Shown here in pieces: positions 45,033 through 52,877 of a stretch of 64,000 nt of DNA. Positions within the stretch are counted from its first letter, which is position 1; every line of letters starts with the position of its first letter. The notes below the pieces were generated by a model. The model made no database searches, was not told where the DNA came from, and saw only the letters and a program-made list of their open reading frames with translations. The position numbers and the translations under genes were made by a program. The DNA is from Oscillospiraceae bacterium CM (GTDB lineage Bacteria; Bacillota; Clostridia; Oscillospirales; Oscillospiraceae): assembly GCA_022870705.1 (NCBI GenBank), contig CP072107.1, positions 2,044,501-2,108,500 on the forward strand, in the 5' to 3' direction.

Positions 45033-46214
45033 TCACGCCGCGCGGCGCGACCGGGCCGACGGTCTTTTTTTCAGGAGCAGGCCGAAAAGGCCCGCTATGA
45101 GGGGCAGCAGAAAAACGATGAAAATTGCCGTCTTCAGCCCCCACGCGTCGGCAACCGTTCCCATCACGATCGCCGCAAGGCCGCCAAGGCCGCCCGCAAA
45201 GCCCATCGTTAGACCGGCCGCAAGCGCCTTGTTGTTCGGAATGGCCTCCTGCGCGGCAACAACGGTAACGGAAAAGCTTGACAGGAGCGCGGCGCCTGCC
45301 AGCGCAAGAAAAATGGTGCCGATCGTTCCAGAGAACAAATAGAATCCGAAAAAGAGCGGTGTTGACAAAGCGAGCGAGCCGACTATGAGCCGTTTCCGCC
45401 CATATAAATCTGATATAAAGCCGCCCGTTACGCCCCCAACGGCGCCAGCCGCCAGCATGATCGTAACAAGATGACTCGCCGCGACGTTTGAAATGTTCTC
45501 CGCCTTAAAATAAAGCGGCAGCAGCGTGAGCATGGATGTGTAGGCGAGCGAACGGATCGCGATGACGCCAACAATCGCCCCAAGCTCGCGTGACGCTTTT
45601 TTGAGCGACGCAATAACTTCTTTAAGCGGCGTTATCGCCCCGGCAAGAACATTGTCGCGCGGGGCAAAAAACAACAGAAGCAGCGCCACCAGAACGCCCG
45701 GGATAACGGTAAAGACGGTCGCCCGGAGGCCAAAGGCCTGAAAAAGCGGGACGAGCAGCAGTGGGCTGAGTGCAAAACCGAAATTGCCGAACGCGACAAA
45801 TGCCGATATTAAAACAGCCTTCCTGTCCCCGCTCAGAACGTTCACCATTGTCGTTGCCTGTGGGTGAAAGGCCGCCGTGCCAAGTCCCGCCAGTGCCGCT
45901 AAAACAACGAGCAGCGGAAAGTTGCCGACGAGACCCGTTAAGCTGAGCATGACGCCCATCCACACGGTTCCGATATAGACAAGCCAGCGCTTGCCTTGCC
46001 TGTCGAGCAAAAAGCCGAAAACCGGCTGAATCAATGACGACGATATTGTGAACGCAGAGACGAGAATCGACGCCTGCGTCGCCGTAAAGCCGACAAATAA
46101 AACGGCCAGAAAAGGAATCAGCTGCGGCAGAAAGTTGCTGTAAAAGTCATTGAGCAGATGCGCTAAGGCCAGCACGCCGATTTTTGAGTATTTGATCTGT
46201 TGGGACTGTGTCAT
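45033..46214 (-). CDS. MFS transporter, fosmidomycin-resistance (Fsr) type
   Basis: Twelve-helix transporter of 393 residues. The N-terminus LAHLLNDFYSNFLPQLIPFL and the AAFHPQATTMVNVLSGDRK segment are characteristic of the Fsr-like branch of the major facilitator superfamily. Substrate is not determined by sequence. It has its own start with a GGAGCC upstream and ends against the shared terminator. The possible link to dxr, the fosmidomycin target 34 kb away, is only suggestive. Confidence 0.85.
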   Translation of the reverse strand: MTQSQQIKYSKIGVLALAHLLNDFYSNFLPQLIPFLAVLFVGFTATQASILVSAFTISSSLIQPVFGFLLDRQGKRWLVYIGTVWMGVMLSLTGLVGNFPLLVVLAALAGLGTAAFHPQATTMVNVLSGDRKAVLISAFVAFGNFGFALSPLLLVPLFQAFGLRATVFTVIPGVLVALLLLFFAPRDNVLAGAITPLKEVIASLKKASRELGAIVGVIAIRSLAYTSMLTLLPLYFKAENISNVAASHLVTIMLAAGAVGGVTGGFISDLYGRKRLIVGSLALSTPLFFGFYLFSGTIGTIFLALAGAALLSSFSVTVVAAQEAIPNNKALAAGLTMGFAGGLGGLAAIVMGTVADAWGLKTAIFIVFLLPLIAGLFGLLLKKRPSARSRRAA

Positions 46215-46289
46215 GTGCGGCTCCTTACCGGCAGGTCATTGAGAATAAATGACTAAACTCAGCCTGTCTTAATTGCGAAAAAAGGCGAC

Positions 46290-46315
46290 ACCCGCCGTTT
46301 GTTAAAACGGCGGGT
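46290..46315 (-). terminator. Hairpin downstream of tRNA-Arg
   Basis: ACCCGCCGTTT and AAACGGCGGGT pair perfectly; on the minus strand it is followed by GTCGCCTTTTTTCGC. Probably ends the tRNA-Arg transcript. Confidence 0.6.
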
Positions 46316-46323
46316 CTTTGAAG

Positions 46324-46397
46324 TACGCCCGACTGGATTCGAACCAGCGACCTTCAGAGTCGGAGTCTGACACTCTATCCAACTGAGCTACGGGCGC
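46324..46397 (-). tRNA. tRNA-Arg (CCG)
   Basis: Acceptor GCGCCCG pairs with CGGGCGT (terminal G-U), D arm TAGCTCAGTTGGATAGA, anticodon loop CTCCGAC (anticodon CCG) on a TCAGA/TCTGA stem, and T arm GGTTCGAATCC. CCA is not encoded. Confidence 0.94.
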
Positions 46398-46427
46398 CTA
46401 TTTCCGATTTCATCGGAAGCGGATGCC

Positions 46428-46456
46428 ATTATATCAAAAATCGCGAATCGTGTAAA
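46428..46456 (-). promoter_or_regulatory. Sigma-A promoter of tRNA-Arg
   Basis: On the minus strand TTTACA, 17-base spacer, perfect TATAAT, about 30 bp before the tRNA. Confidence 0.82.
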
Positions 46457-46603
46457 GCGACGACTGTATTTTTTTGTGCGCTCCTATCTTTCAGAAAAAA
46501 ATTCTATTTCCCTCTGACAAGCAATATATATATGGTGTGTCCACATCGTGGCGCGGCACTTGCCGTCCCCCAACAATAGGCAGCATTGGAAAGGATGAAG
46601 AAC

Positions 46604-46891
46604 ATGCCGTACGAGGAAAAATATAAGACCGCCGAGCTTCCGCACAATGTGATCATGGAGGGCCGGAAAAAGGTCTCTGTCTCCGGCGTTGAAGACGTCG
46701 AGAGCTTTGACGATAATGAAATCGTTATGCGCACAACGCAAGGGATTCTCATCGTCCGCGGCAGAGGGCTTCGGATCGAAAAACTGAACCTTGACAGCGG
46801 TGACGTTGTGCTCGACGGAATGGTTGACCGGCTTGAATATGAAGATGACGCGCGCGTTTCAGGCGGTTTGTTCAGCCGTCTTTTCAAGTAG
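46604..46891 (+). CDS. yabP: Sporulation protein YabP
   Basis: Protein of 95 residues of the YabP/YqfC family, needed for normal spore formation. It has LPHNVIMEGRKKVSVSGVED, SFDDNEIVMRTTQGIL and RGRGLRIEKLNLDSGDVVLD. ATG at 46604 sits eight bases after GGAAAGGA. First gene of the conserved yabP-yabQ-divIC-yabR order. A sigma-E promoter would be expected; I could not pick one out confidently. Confidence 0.93.
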   Translation: MPYEEKYKTAELPHNVIMEGRKKVSVSGVEDVESFDDNEIVMRTTQGILIVRGRGLRIEKLNLDSGDVVLDGMVDRLEYEDDARVSGGLFSRLFK

Positions 46892-46894
46892 TCG

Positions 46895-47584
46895 ATGGAA
46901 ATCCCCGTCACAGAGCAAGTAATCCAGGCGGCCTCCTCCCTGCTGTTGGGGGCGGCCGCCGGTTTCTTATACGATTTTTTCCGTGTTGTGCGGCGCCGGG
47001 CACCGTCGGGCACCGTGACAATGATCGCTGATTTTCTATTTTGGCTCGTGTGCGGCGCGGGTCTTTTTCTGCTTGGCCTGTCTCTCGGCGGCGGCCGTCA
47101 GCGGATTTTTATGAGCGTTGTCGCCGTGACGGGTGCCACTTTGTATTTTATCACGCTCAGCCGGATATCACTTGCCATCTGCAACAAGCTGGCAGATATT
47201 ATTATCTTTATTCTCTTTTGTCTGTCGAGACCTGTCGTTTGGTTATACTTGGCCATGAAAAAAATCTGTTTATTTATCAAAAACATCTTTCATTATCTGC
47301 AAAAATGGTATAAACTTGAGATTGATAACGTTTTCCGGCCGTCACACCAGATAAGGCTTCAAAAAGCCCGCTCGAAAGGAGTCCAGCATGAAGCTGAAAA
47401 GGGCAGGTACCATTACGAAAATTATCATCTTCGCAATGATCGTCTACGCATCGGTAGCTCTTATCAATCTCAGAACGCAGATCGACGCCGCCCGTACGGC
47501 GCAGGAGGCGCTCCGCCAGCAGGTGACGGAAAAAGAAACGTCAAACGCCGCGCTTCAGTATCAAATCGATCACAGCAGCGATAA
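46895..47584 (+). CDS. yabQ: Spore cortex biosynthesis protein YabQ, with an unusual C-terminal extension
   Basis: Membrane protein of 229 residues as read. Residues 1-165 match YabQ: QVIQAASSLLLGAAAGFLYD FFRVVRRR in two pieces, then several membrane helices and a basic stretch (KNIFHYLQKWYKLEI). The last 65 residues are read from the start of divIC in another frame, a 197-bp overlap, and have low-complexity basic character. In the -1 frame a TGA at 47389-47391 would give the normal ATGA junction with divIC. An indel in the A5 run at 47361-47365, real or a sequencing error, would account for this. Confidence 0.85.
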   Translation: MEIPVTEQVIQAASSLLLGAAAGFLYDFFRVVRRRAPSGTVTMIADFLFWLVCGAGLFLLGLSLGGGRQRIFMSVVAVTGATLYFITLSRISLAICNKLADIIIFILFCLSRPVVWLYLAMKKICLFIKNIFHYLQKWYKLEIDNVFRPSHQIRLQKARSKGVQHEAEKGRYHYENYHLRNDRLRIGSSYQSQNADRRRPYGAGGAPPAGDGKRNVKRRASVSNRSQQR

Positions 47585-47666
47585 AGAGACGATTGCCGAT
47601 GTTGCCAGAGACGATCTTGGTCTCGTGGCTCCCGGCGAAAAAGTTTTTTACGATTCAGGCAACTAG
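47388..47666 (+). CDS. divIC: Septum formation initiator DivIC/FtsB-like
   Basis: Bitopic division protein of 92 residues: a short cytoplasmic N-terminus, one membrane helix (about 10-27, TKIIIFAMIVYASVALI), then a coiled coil (RTQIDAARTAQEALRQQ) and the conserved end ARDDLGLVAPGEKVFYD. GGAG precedes the ATG. Position between yabQ and yabR matches Bacillus divIC. Confidence 0.92.
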   Translation: MKLKRAGTITKIIIFAMIVYASVALINLRTQIDAARTAQEALRQQVTEKETSNAALQYQIDHSSDKETIADVARDDLGLVAPGEKVFYDSGN

Positions 47667-47712
47667 CTAATAGATGTCATATTATAATTATTGAGAGGGT
47701 TTTTCTTTTCGT

Positions 47713-48153
47713 ATGGATTTTGAAGTGGGATCAATTGTCACAGGCAAGGTCACCGGCATCACGAAATTCGGCGCTTTTGTCTCCCTTGTGCCGGGGAAAT
47801 CTGGGCTTGTGCATATTTCGGAAATCGCCGATACATATGTCAACGATATTCGCGAGCACTTGACGGACGGGCAGGAAGTCACCGTCAAGGTGATTGGCAT
47901 GGACAACAACGGTAGAATCAACCTCTCAATCAAAGCGGCCCTTCCGAAAGCGCCGCGCCCCGTTCGTAACGACGCCCCGCGCCGCGCCCCAGTTGCGCCG
48001 CGCCATAATGGCGAACGTCTTTCCAGCCCGCCGCCTGTGTTTGAGGCAACTTTTGAGGATAAGCTCAAGCGCTTTATGCAAGATTCCGACAGCAAAATTT
48101 CCGGGCTCAAGCAGTATGCCGATAAAAAAGGGCCGCGCCGCCGCGGCCGATAA
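47713..48153 (+). CDS. yabR: S1 RNA-binding domain protein YabR
   Basis: Protein of 146 residues. One S1 domain fills 1-75 (VGSIVTGKVTGITKFGAFVS, GLVHISEIADTYVNDI, VKVIGMDNNGRINLSIKAA). A basic Pro/Arg/Ala linker and a basic tail (KKGPRRRGR) follow. GAGAGGG lies about 14 bases before the ATG. Conserved neighbour of divIC; likely RNA or ribosome associated. Confidence 0.92.
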   Translation: MDFEVGSIVTGKVTGITKFGAFVSLVPGKSGLVHISEIADTYVNDIREHLTDGQEVTVKVIGMDNNGRINLSIKAALPKAPRPVRNDAPRRAPVAPRHNGERLSSPPPVFEATFEDKLKRFMQDSDSKISGLKQYADKKGPRRRGR

Positions 48154-48160
48154 CGCACCT

Positions 48161-48189
48161 AACGCCCCGAAAACGGGGCGTTTTATTTT
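48161..48189 (+). terminator. Terminator of the yabP-yabR unit
   Basis: AACGCCCC and GGGGCGTT pair around GAAAAC, followed by TTATTTTC. Confidence 0.85.
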
Positions 48190-48247
48190 CTCCTAGAACG
48201 TGCTATGATAATTTCACGAAACAGAAAAGCGTTATGAGGTGACCGCC

Positions 48248-49264
48248 GTGAAAAACGATAACATGCCGGAACCGGCACTTAAACCGCCCGGCTCGTATTT
48301 AAGCAGCTTGTCCGATTTTGCCGAATTACTCGGCGTCATCGAATCGGCGGAGCATGCGGCAAATGAGCTTCTTGAAGAAACGGGCGGCGCGCTGCATGAC
48401 GCCGCCCCGAAGACAAAGGCCGAGCAATCCCCCGAAAAGCCTGATTTAAACGCCCTGCTCTGCCAGCTTGACGCGCTGATCGGTTTGCGGAACATTAAAT
48501 CAAGCGTCCGAAGTCTCATTAACCTCGTCAAGGTACGCAAGCTGCGTGAGGAAAACGGCCTGACCGTGCCGCCGGTCTCTCTGCACATGGTGTTTACCGG
48601 CAATCCGGGTACCGGGAAAACGACGGTCGCGCGCATCCTCTCTTCCCTTTTCTGCGCGATCGGCGTTTTGTCGAAGGGCCAGCTTGTTGAGGTTGACCGC
48701 TCAGGTCTCGTCGCCGGATACGTTGGTCAGACGGCCATGAAGACAAGTGGTGTTATTCAAAGCGCACTCGGCGGCATTTTATTTATTGACGAGGCATATG
48801 CCCTCGTCTCGAAAGACGGCGTCAACGACTTCGGCCACGAGGCCATTGAGACGCTCTTGAAGGCGATGGAGGATCATCGTGACGACTTCATCGTCATCGT
48901 GGCCGGGTACGACGCGCTGATGGCGGCGTTTATCGCCTCAAACCCCGGGCTTCAGTCCCGCTTTAACCGTTACTTTGCCTTTGACGATTACACAAGTGAT
49001 GAGCTGGGCAGTATTTTTAAATCCCTTTGTGAGCAAAACGAATATGTCATAGCCGACGATGCCGCGGCTTATGCCAGCGCTTATTTCGATGCCCTTTATG
49101 CGCAGCGGGACGAGCATTTCGGCAACGCGCGCGATGTGCGCAATTTCTTTGAAAACGCCGTAACCGTCCATTCAGACCGCGTCTCCTGCTTTGAGCAGCC
49201 CACACGCGACGTGCTGATGCTGCTAACGCGCGAAGACCTTGAAAATGCAGCAGCAATGACGTAA
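48248..49264 (+). CDS. AAA ATPase, SpoVK/CbxX type
   Basis: ATPase of 338 residues. The N-terminal 75 residues are variable. The CbxX/CfxQ core follows: LIGLRNIKSSVRSLINL, Walker A FTGNPGTGKTTVARIL, a pore-loop region GLVAGYVGQTAMKT, Walker B GGILFIDEAYAL, and sensor 2 NARDVRNFFENAV. Spore formers use SpoVK of this family in late spore development. GTG at 48248 is favoured by an AGGTG site; a second GTG lies nine bases upstream. It sits downstream of the yabP-yabR terminator, so it has separate expression, and ends five bases from a convergent gene. Confidence 0.85.
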   Translation: MKNDNMPEPALKPPGSYLSSLSDFAELLGVIESAEHAANELLEETGGALHDAAPKTKAEQSPEKPDLNALLCQLDALIGLRNIKSSVRSLINLVKVRKLREENGLTVPPVSLHMVFTGNPGTGKTTVARILSSLFCAIGVLSKGQLVEVDRSGLVAGYVGQTAMKTSGVIQSALGGILFIDEAYALVSKDGVNDFGHEAIETLLKAMEDHRDDFIVIVAGYDALMAAFIASNPGLQSRFNRYFAFDDYTSDELGSIFKSLCEQNEYVIADDAAAYASAYFDALYAQRDEHFGNARDVRNFFENAVTVHSDRVSCFEQPTRDVLMLLTREDLENAAAMT

Positions 49265-49269
49265 ATACC

Positions 49270-50991
49270 TCACGGGTTTGCCTGCCTGCCAGACGCTGTT
49301 TTTTCGGCTTCCTCCTTTTCGAGCACCGTGTAGGCGACTTTGCCGACCAGGGTTTTCGGCAGCGTCGCGCGGTATTCGAATTCAAAGGGCATAGCGTATT
49401 TGGCAATATACTTCTTACAGTGCTCAAGGATTGACGCTTTCACGTCGTCTGTTGCCTGAAGGCTGTCTTGCAGGACGACGAATGCCTTGACCTTCTGCAT
49501 CTTATACGGGTCGTCAACGCCGATGACACAGCATGTCAAAACCTTTTCGTGCGCGTTAATCGCGTTTTCAAGCTGAGAGGGGTAAATGCTGTAGCCCGAG
49601 GTAATGATGAGGCGCTTTAGCCGCTGGCGGAAATAGACGAAGCCGTCTTGATCCATCATACCGAGGTCTCCTGTATGCAGCCAGACGGCCCCATCCGAGT
49701 GACGTTGGCGTACTTCCGCCGTCTCCGACGGATTGTTGGCATATCCCGCCATTACCGTCGGCCCTGTCAGGCATATCTCACCGATTTCGCCGGGCGGGAG
49801 CGTCTCGGCCGTCCCCGGCCGGACGATTTTGTAATACATGTCCGGAAACGGAATGCCGATGCTGCCCTCCCTGTAATCATCACGCGGCGTTAGACAACTG
49901 GCCGTCACACACTCCGTCAGGCCATAGCCCTCCCTGACCTGAACAGCGGCGCCGTGCGCTTTTAAAAAGGCGTCCACCTTGTGCTTGAGCGCGACGGACA
50001 GCGTATCACCGCCGCAGAACACGCCCTCAAGCTGTGACATATCGAGCCTCTCTAAGCCGTCGATTCTTAAAAGTGCCTCAAACAGCGTCGGGACACCGGC
50101 GATGTAATGAGGCTTATATTTTTTCAAAAGCGCCAAATATCCCGCGACGGTGAATTGCGGCACGAGAACACCGGTGACGCCGTGCGTCAGCATTGTGTGA
50201 ATACAGACGCCGAGACCAAAGCCGTGAAAGATCGGCATGATTGCCAGCATTTTATGACCGGGGACAATGCAGTTGCCGGCAGCGCCGGTCTGCAGCGCCA
50301 GGGCGTTGAAATTCCTGTTCGTCAGGAGAATGCCCTTCATCGTCCCCGTTGTGCCACCGCTATATAAAATGGCTGCGAGATCACCACCCTGACGCGCGGG
50401 AAATTCCGGTTCAGCATCGCTTCCCTTTTCCAAAAAGTCTTTCCAGCGCAAGACAATGCCGCCCGTCGGAACGCGTCTTATTTTCCGCCCTTTAGAAAGT
50501 CTGTATGATGCCTTTCGATACCCATTCAGCCCGTCCTCAATGCCGGTGACGATGAGTGTTTTGAGCCTCGTTCTGTGCGCAATGGGCGCCAACGTCGGAT
50601 AAAACTGGTCAAGCGTCAGGGCGGCAACGCTGTTACTGCTGTTTAGGAAAAAGACAAGCTCTTCCGCCGCCGATAGTGGATGCACCATATTGGCAACAGC
50701 CCCAACTCTGTTGATCGCGTAAAAACATACAAGCGCCTGCGGGGTATTCGGCATACAAACGGTAACACGGTCATCCGGCCTGATCCCGATGGCGAAAAGC
50801 GCCCGGGCACAGGCGTTGATTTCATTTGCCAATTCACCATATGTCGTTCGGCAGCCAAAAAAATCGAGGGCGTCGGTGTTTGCATACGTCTTTGTCGCTT
50901 CAAGCACTAAAGCGCTCATCGAACAGTCCGGATAGTCGAGATGATGCGGGACGTCGCCGAAAAATCGGAGCCACGGTGCCGGTATCGTCAT
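49270..50991 (-). CDS. Long-chain-type fatty acid--CoA ligase (AMP-binding protein)
   Basis: ANL-superfamily enzyme of 573 residues that activates a carboxylic acid to acyl-AMP and then acyl-CoA. The P-loop is AILYSGGTTGTMKGILLTN, the A5 motif REGYGLTEC, the hinge region VWLHTGDLGMMDQDGFVYF then RLIITSGYSIYPSQLE, and the catalytic lysine LPKTLVGKVAYTVL. GGAGGACTT before ATG 50991. It is convergent with the SpoVK-like gene and preceded by a 9-bp inverted repeat likely to be regulatory. Confidence 0.92.
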   Translation of the reverse strand: MTIPAPWLRFFGDVPHHLDYPDCSMSALVLEATKTYANTDALDFFGCRTTYGELANEINACARALFAIGIRPDDRVTVCMPNTPQALVCFYAINRVGAVANMVHPLSAAEELVFFLNSSNSVAALTLDQFYPTLAPIAHRTRLKTLIVTGIEDGLNGYRKASYRLSKGRKIRRVPTGGIVLRWKDFLEKGSDAEPEFPARQGGDLAAILYSGGTTGTMKGILLTNRNFNALALQTGAAGNCIVPGHKMLAIMPIFHGFGLGVCIHTMLTHGVTGVLVPQFTVAGYLALLKKYKPHYIAGVPTLFEALLRIDGLERLDMSQLEGVFCGGDTLSVALKHKVDAFLKAHGAAVQVREGYGLTECVTASCLTPRDDYREGSIGIPFPDMYYKIVRPGTAETLPPGEIGEICLTGPTVMAGYANNPSETAEVRQRHSDGAVWLHTGDLGMMDQDGFVYFRQRLKRLIITSGYSIYPSQLENAINAHEKVLTCCVIGVDDPYKMQKVKAFVVLQDSLQATDDVKASILEHCKKYIAKYAMPFEFEYRATLPKTLVGKVAYTVLEKEEAEKTASGRQANP

Positions 50992-51008
50992 AAGTCCTCC
51001 AAAAAAAC

Positions 51009-51040
51009 GTGGTATACCGCCTTTTCAGGTAGTATACCAC
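51009..51040 (-). promoter_or_regulatory. Inverted repeat upstream of the acyl-CoA ligase gene
   Basis: GTGGTATAC (51009-51017) and GTATACCAC (51032-51040) are perfect inverted copies separated by 14 bases, 18 bp before the ligase start. On the minus strand TATACT inside the upstream arm can serve as a -10 box with TTTAAA 16 bases before it, so a repressor here would block transcription. Identity of the regulator is unknown. Confidence 0.55.
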
Positions 51041-51077
51041 ATGGATGTTTATTTTAAAAAGGAGCTTTGCTGCGCCG

Positions 51078-52346
51078 TCAGCCAGCTTTTCTGATCTCAC
51101 CGCGGACGTCGGCCAGCGTTTTAACCTCTTTATGAATGATCGGCTTCCACTCAACCTTTTTAAAGAGTGCGGCCAGCGCAATCGGCAGATACGTCGCAAG
51201 GAAGATTGGGAATGTGAAGAGATAAAGGATTTTGTGAACCGGCTTGCAGTGAATCTGTTTCCATTCAGACGCCACGGTTACAATACCGATGACCAACAGG
51301 AGCAAATAGCCGTCAAGGCACGTTATAAGCAGCGAATAAAAGACCTCCGAGACGTCCTGCCCAAGCAGCCCGTAAGCAATGGCGGCGACAAAGTTGCACA
51401 GAACACCGGTCATCGTCAGGAAGATGGCGGGCATAATCGTCATCGTCATGTCATAGCTGGCAAAGCTGCGGCGCGAGAAGATCGACTTAATAAGCGACGA
51501 GCCGTGCTTGCGGAAAACCTGCAAAAAGCCCTTCGCCCAGCGCAGGCGCTGCCGCCAGGACTGGCTGAAGGCCGTTGGCTGCTCGTCGTACAAAACGGCG
51601 TTCTTGCAGTAGGCAATCCGGTCGCCGTTGATAACGCTGCAAATAGTAAATTCGATATCTTCCGTCAGCAGGAAGAATTTCCAGCCGCCGTGCTTTTCTA
51701 TTATCTCGCGGTGGAGCAGAAAGCCCGTTCCAGAAATGGCACAGCTTGTACCGAGAATCATACGAGAATTGTTGAGATACTTTGACTCGCGGAGAAACCA
51801 GAGCGAATAGCCGGCGGAAATCCAGTTATCGGCATAGTTTTTGGAATTTCTGTAGCTTGTAATGATTTTATGCCCCTGAGAAAACGTCTTGTTCATCTCG
51901 GCAATATAGTTCTCGTCGAGCAGATTGTCGGCATCAAAGACGAAAAAGCCGTCAAATTCTTCTCTGTTGTAATCTTCATCGATTTTTGTCAGCAAATAAT
52001 CCAGCGCGTAGCCTTTGCCGACCTCAACCTTGTTAAAGCGTTCGTAAACAACGGCGCCCGCCTCTCGGGCAACACGCGCCGTTTCGTCCGTACAATTGTC
52101 GGCGACGACAAAGACGGTCACAAGCTCGGCTGGATAGCTCTGCTCGCCAATATTGTCTATCAGCTGTCCTATGACGTTTTCCTCGTTGCGCGCCGAGATG
52201 AGAACGCCGAATCGGTGCATAACCACAGGCTTTGTCTGTGGCTTGTGTTTTTTGATAAACGGCACCAGCACATAGAAAAACTGATACATATAGACGATGG
52301 TGAACGTAATCGATATGATAAAATTAATAAGGCCTATTGTATGCAT
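51078..52346 (-). CDS. Membrane glycosyltransferase family 2
   Basis: Processive-type GT2 enzyme of 422 residues. One N-terminal membrane helix (about 5-30) is followed by the catalytic domain with VLISARNEENVIGQLIDNI, VVADNCTDET, the metal motif FVFDADN, FLLTEDIEFT and the acceptor motif SWRQRLRWAKG. Three or four C-terminal membrane helices complete it. This layout is shared with cellulose, hyaluronan and poly-GlcNAc synthases; the sugar cannot be inferred. AAAGGAG precedes ATG 52346. No polysaccharide gene cluster surrounds it. Confidence 0.9.
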   Translation of the reverse strand: MHTIGLINFIISITFTIVYMYQFFYVLVPFIKKHKPQTKPVVMHRFGVLISARNEENVIGQLIDNIGEQSYPAELVTVFVVADNCTDETARVAREAGAVVYERFNKVEVGKGYALDYLLTKIDEDYNREEFDGFFVFDADNLLDENYIAEMNKTFSQGHKIITSYRNSKNYADNWISAGYSLWFLRESKYLNNSRMILGTSCAISGTGFLLHREIIEKHGGWKFFLLTEDIEFTICSVINGDRIAYCKNAVLYDEQPTAFSQSWRQRLRWAKGFLQVFRKHGSSLIKSIFSRRSFASYDMTMTIMPAIFLTMTGVLCNFVAAIAYGLLGQDVSEVFYSLLITCLDGYLLLLVIGIVTVASEWKQIHCKPVHKILYLFTFPIFLATYLPIALAALFKKVEWKPIIHKEVKTLADVRGEIRKAG

Positions 52347-52699
52347 TGTTTACTGCTCCTTTAGGTAAACATCCTTAAATAACGAACAAACATAAATTAA
52401 CACATCTATATTTATACCTCTATTTCTCGAAATAAACAATGGTATTAATCAAATCTTAATATTTTCTTAATAATTAGATAAATTTATCGGCTAATTTTGG
52501 CCGCTTTTTTGTTAAAAATGTAAAATTCCAGCCGTCGGTGCTCAAATTATCAGTCAAAACCACCGCCACAGATGCCTAATTGTGAACGAAATTAATAGTT
52601 ATGTAGGATCTGCCGACTCAAGCATCTGTCACTCAAATCGTGCTTTACACGAGCATTTCGCTAAAATCCGCCGTCATTCGGCATCAATATATGGAATTA
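52347..52699. other. AT-rich intergenic region where gene direction diverges
   Basis: About 350 bases with a very AT-rich left half (roughly 52380-52520) between leftward and rightward genes. No supportable gene. A weak plus-strand hairpin with T6 (52488-52510) is seen. Promoters for both flanking genes must lie here, but none is clear enough to place. Confidence 0.5.
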
Positions 52700-52708
52700 T
52701 GTGGATAA
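52700..52708 (-). promoter_or_regulatory. Perfect DnaA box
   Basis: TGTGGATAA (TTATCCACA on the minus strand) is the consensus DnaA-binding 9-mer, and the one-mismatch copy TGTTGATAA lies about 12 bases further on. Next to the AT-rich stretch this could bind DnaA, but two boxes do not make an origin. Confidence 0.45.
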
Positions 52709-52877
52709 TTCTGTGTGTTTGTTGATAACACGCGGGTTGTGCCGATGCCCTCCGTGTATTGATTATCTGCCGGATGTCCATTATAATAACTTGCATCAAG
52801 CAATATTTTATTTGTCCAGCGCACAGCGGTGCCGCAGGTGCATCTTTGCCCGCATGAAATTGAAAGAAGGTGTGACG

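Noticed and set aside
52488-52510. Terminator-like hairpin with T6 on the plus strand
   Set aside because: Only a 4-bp stem and no upstream plus-strand gene to terminate.
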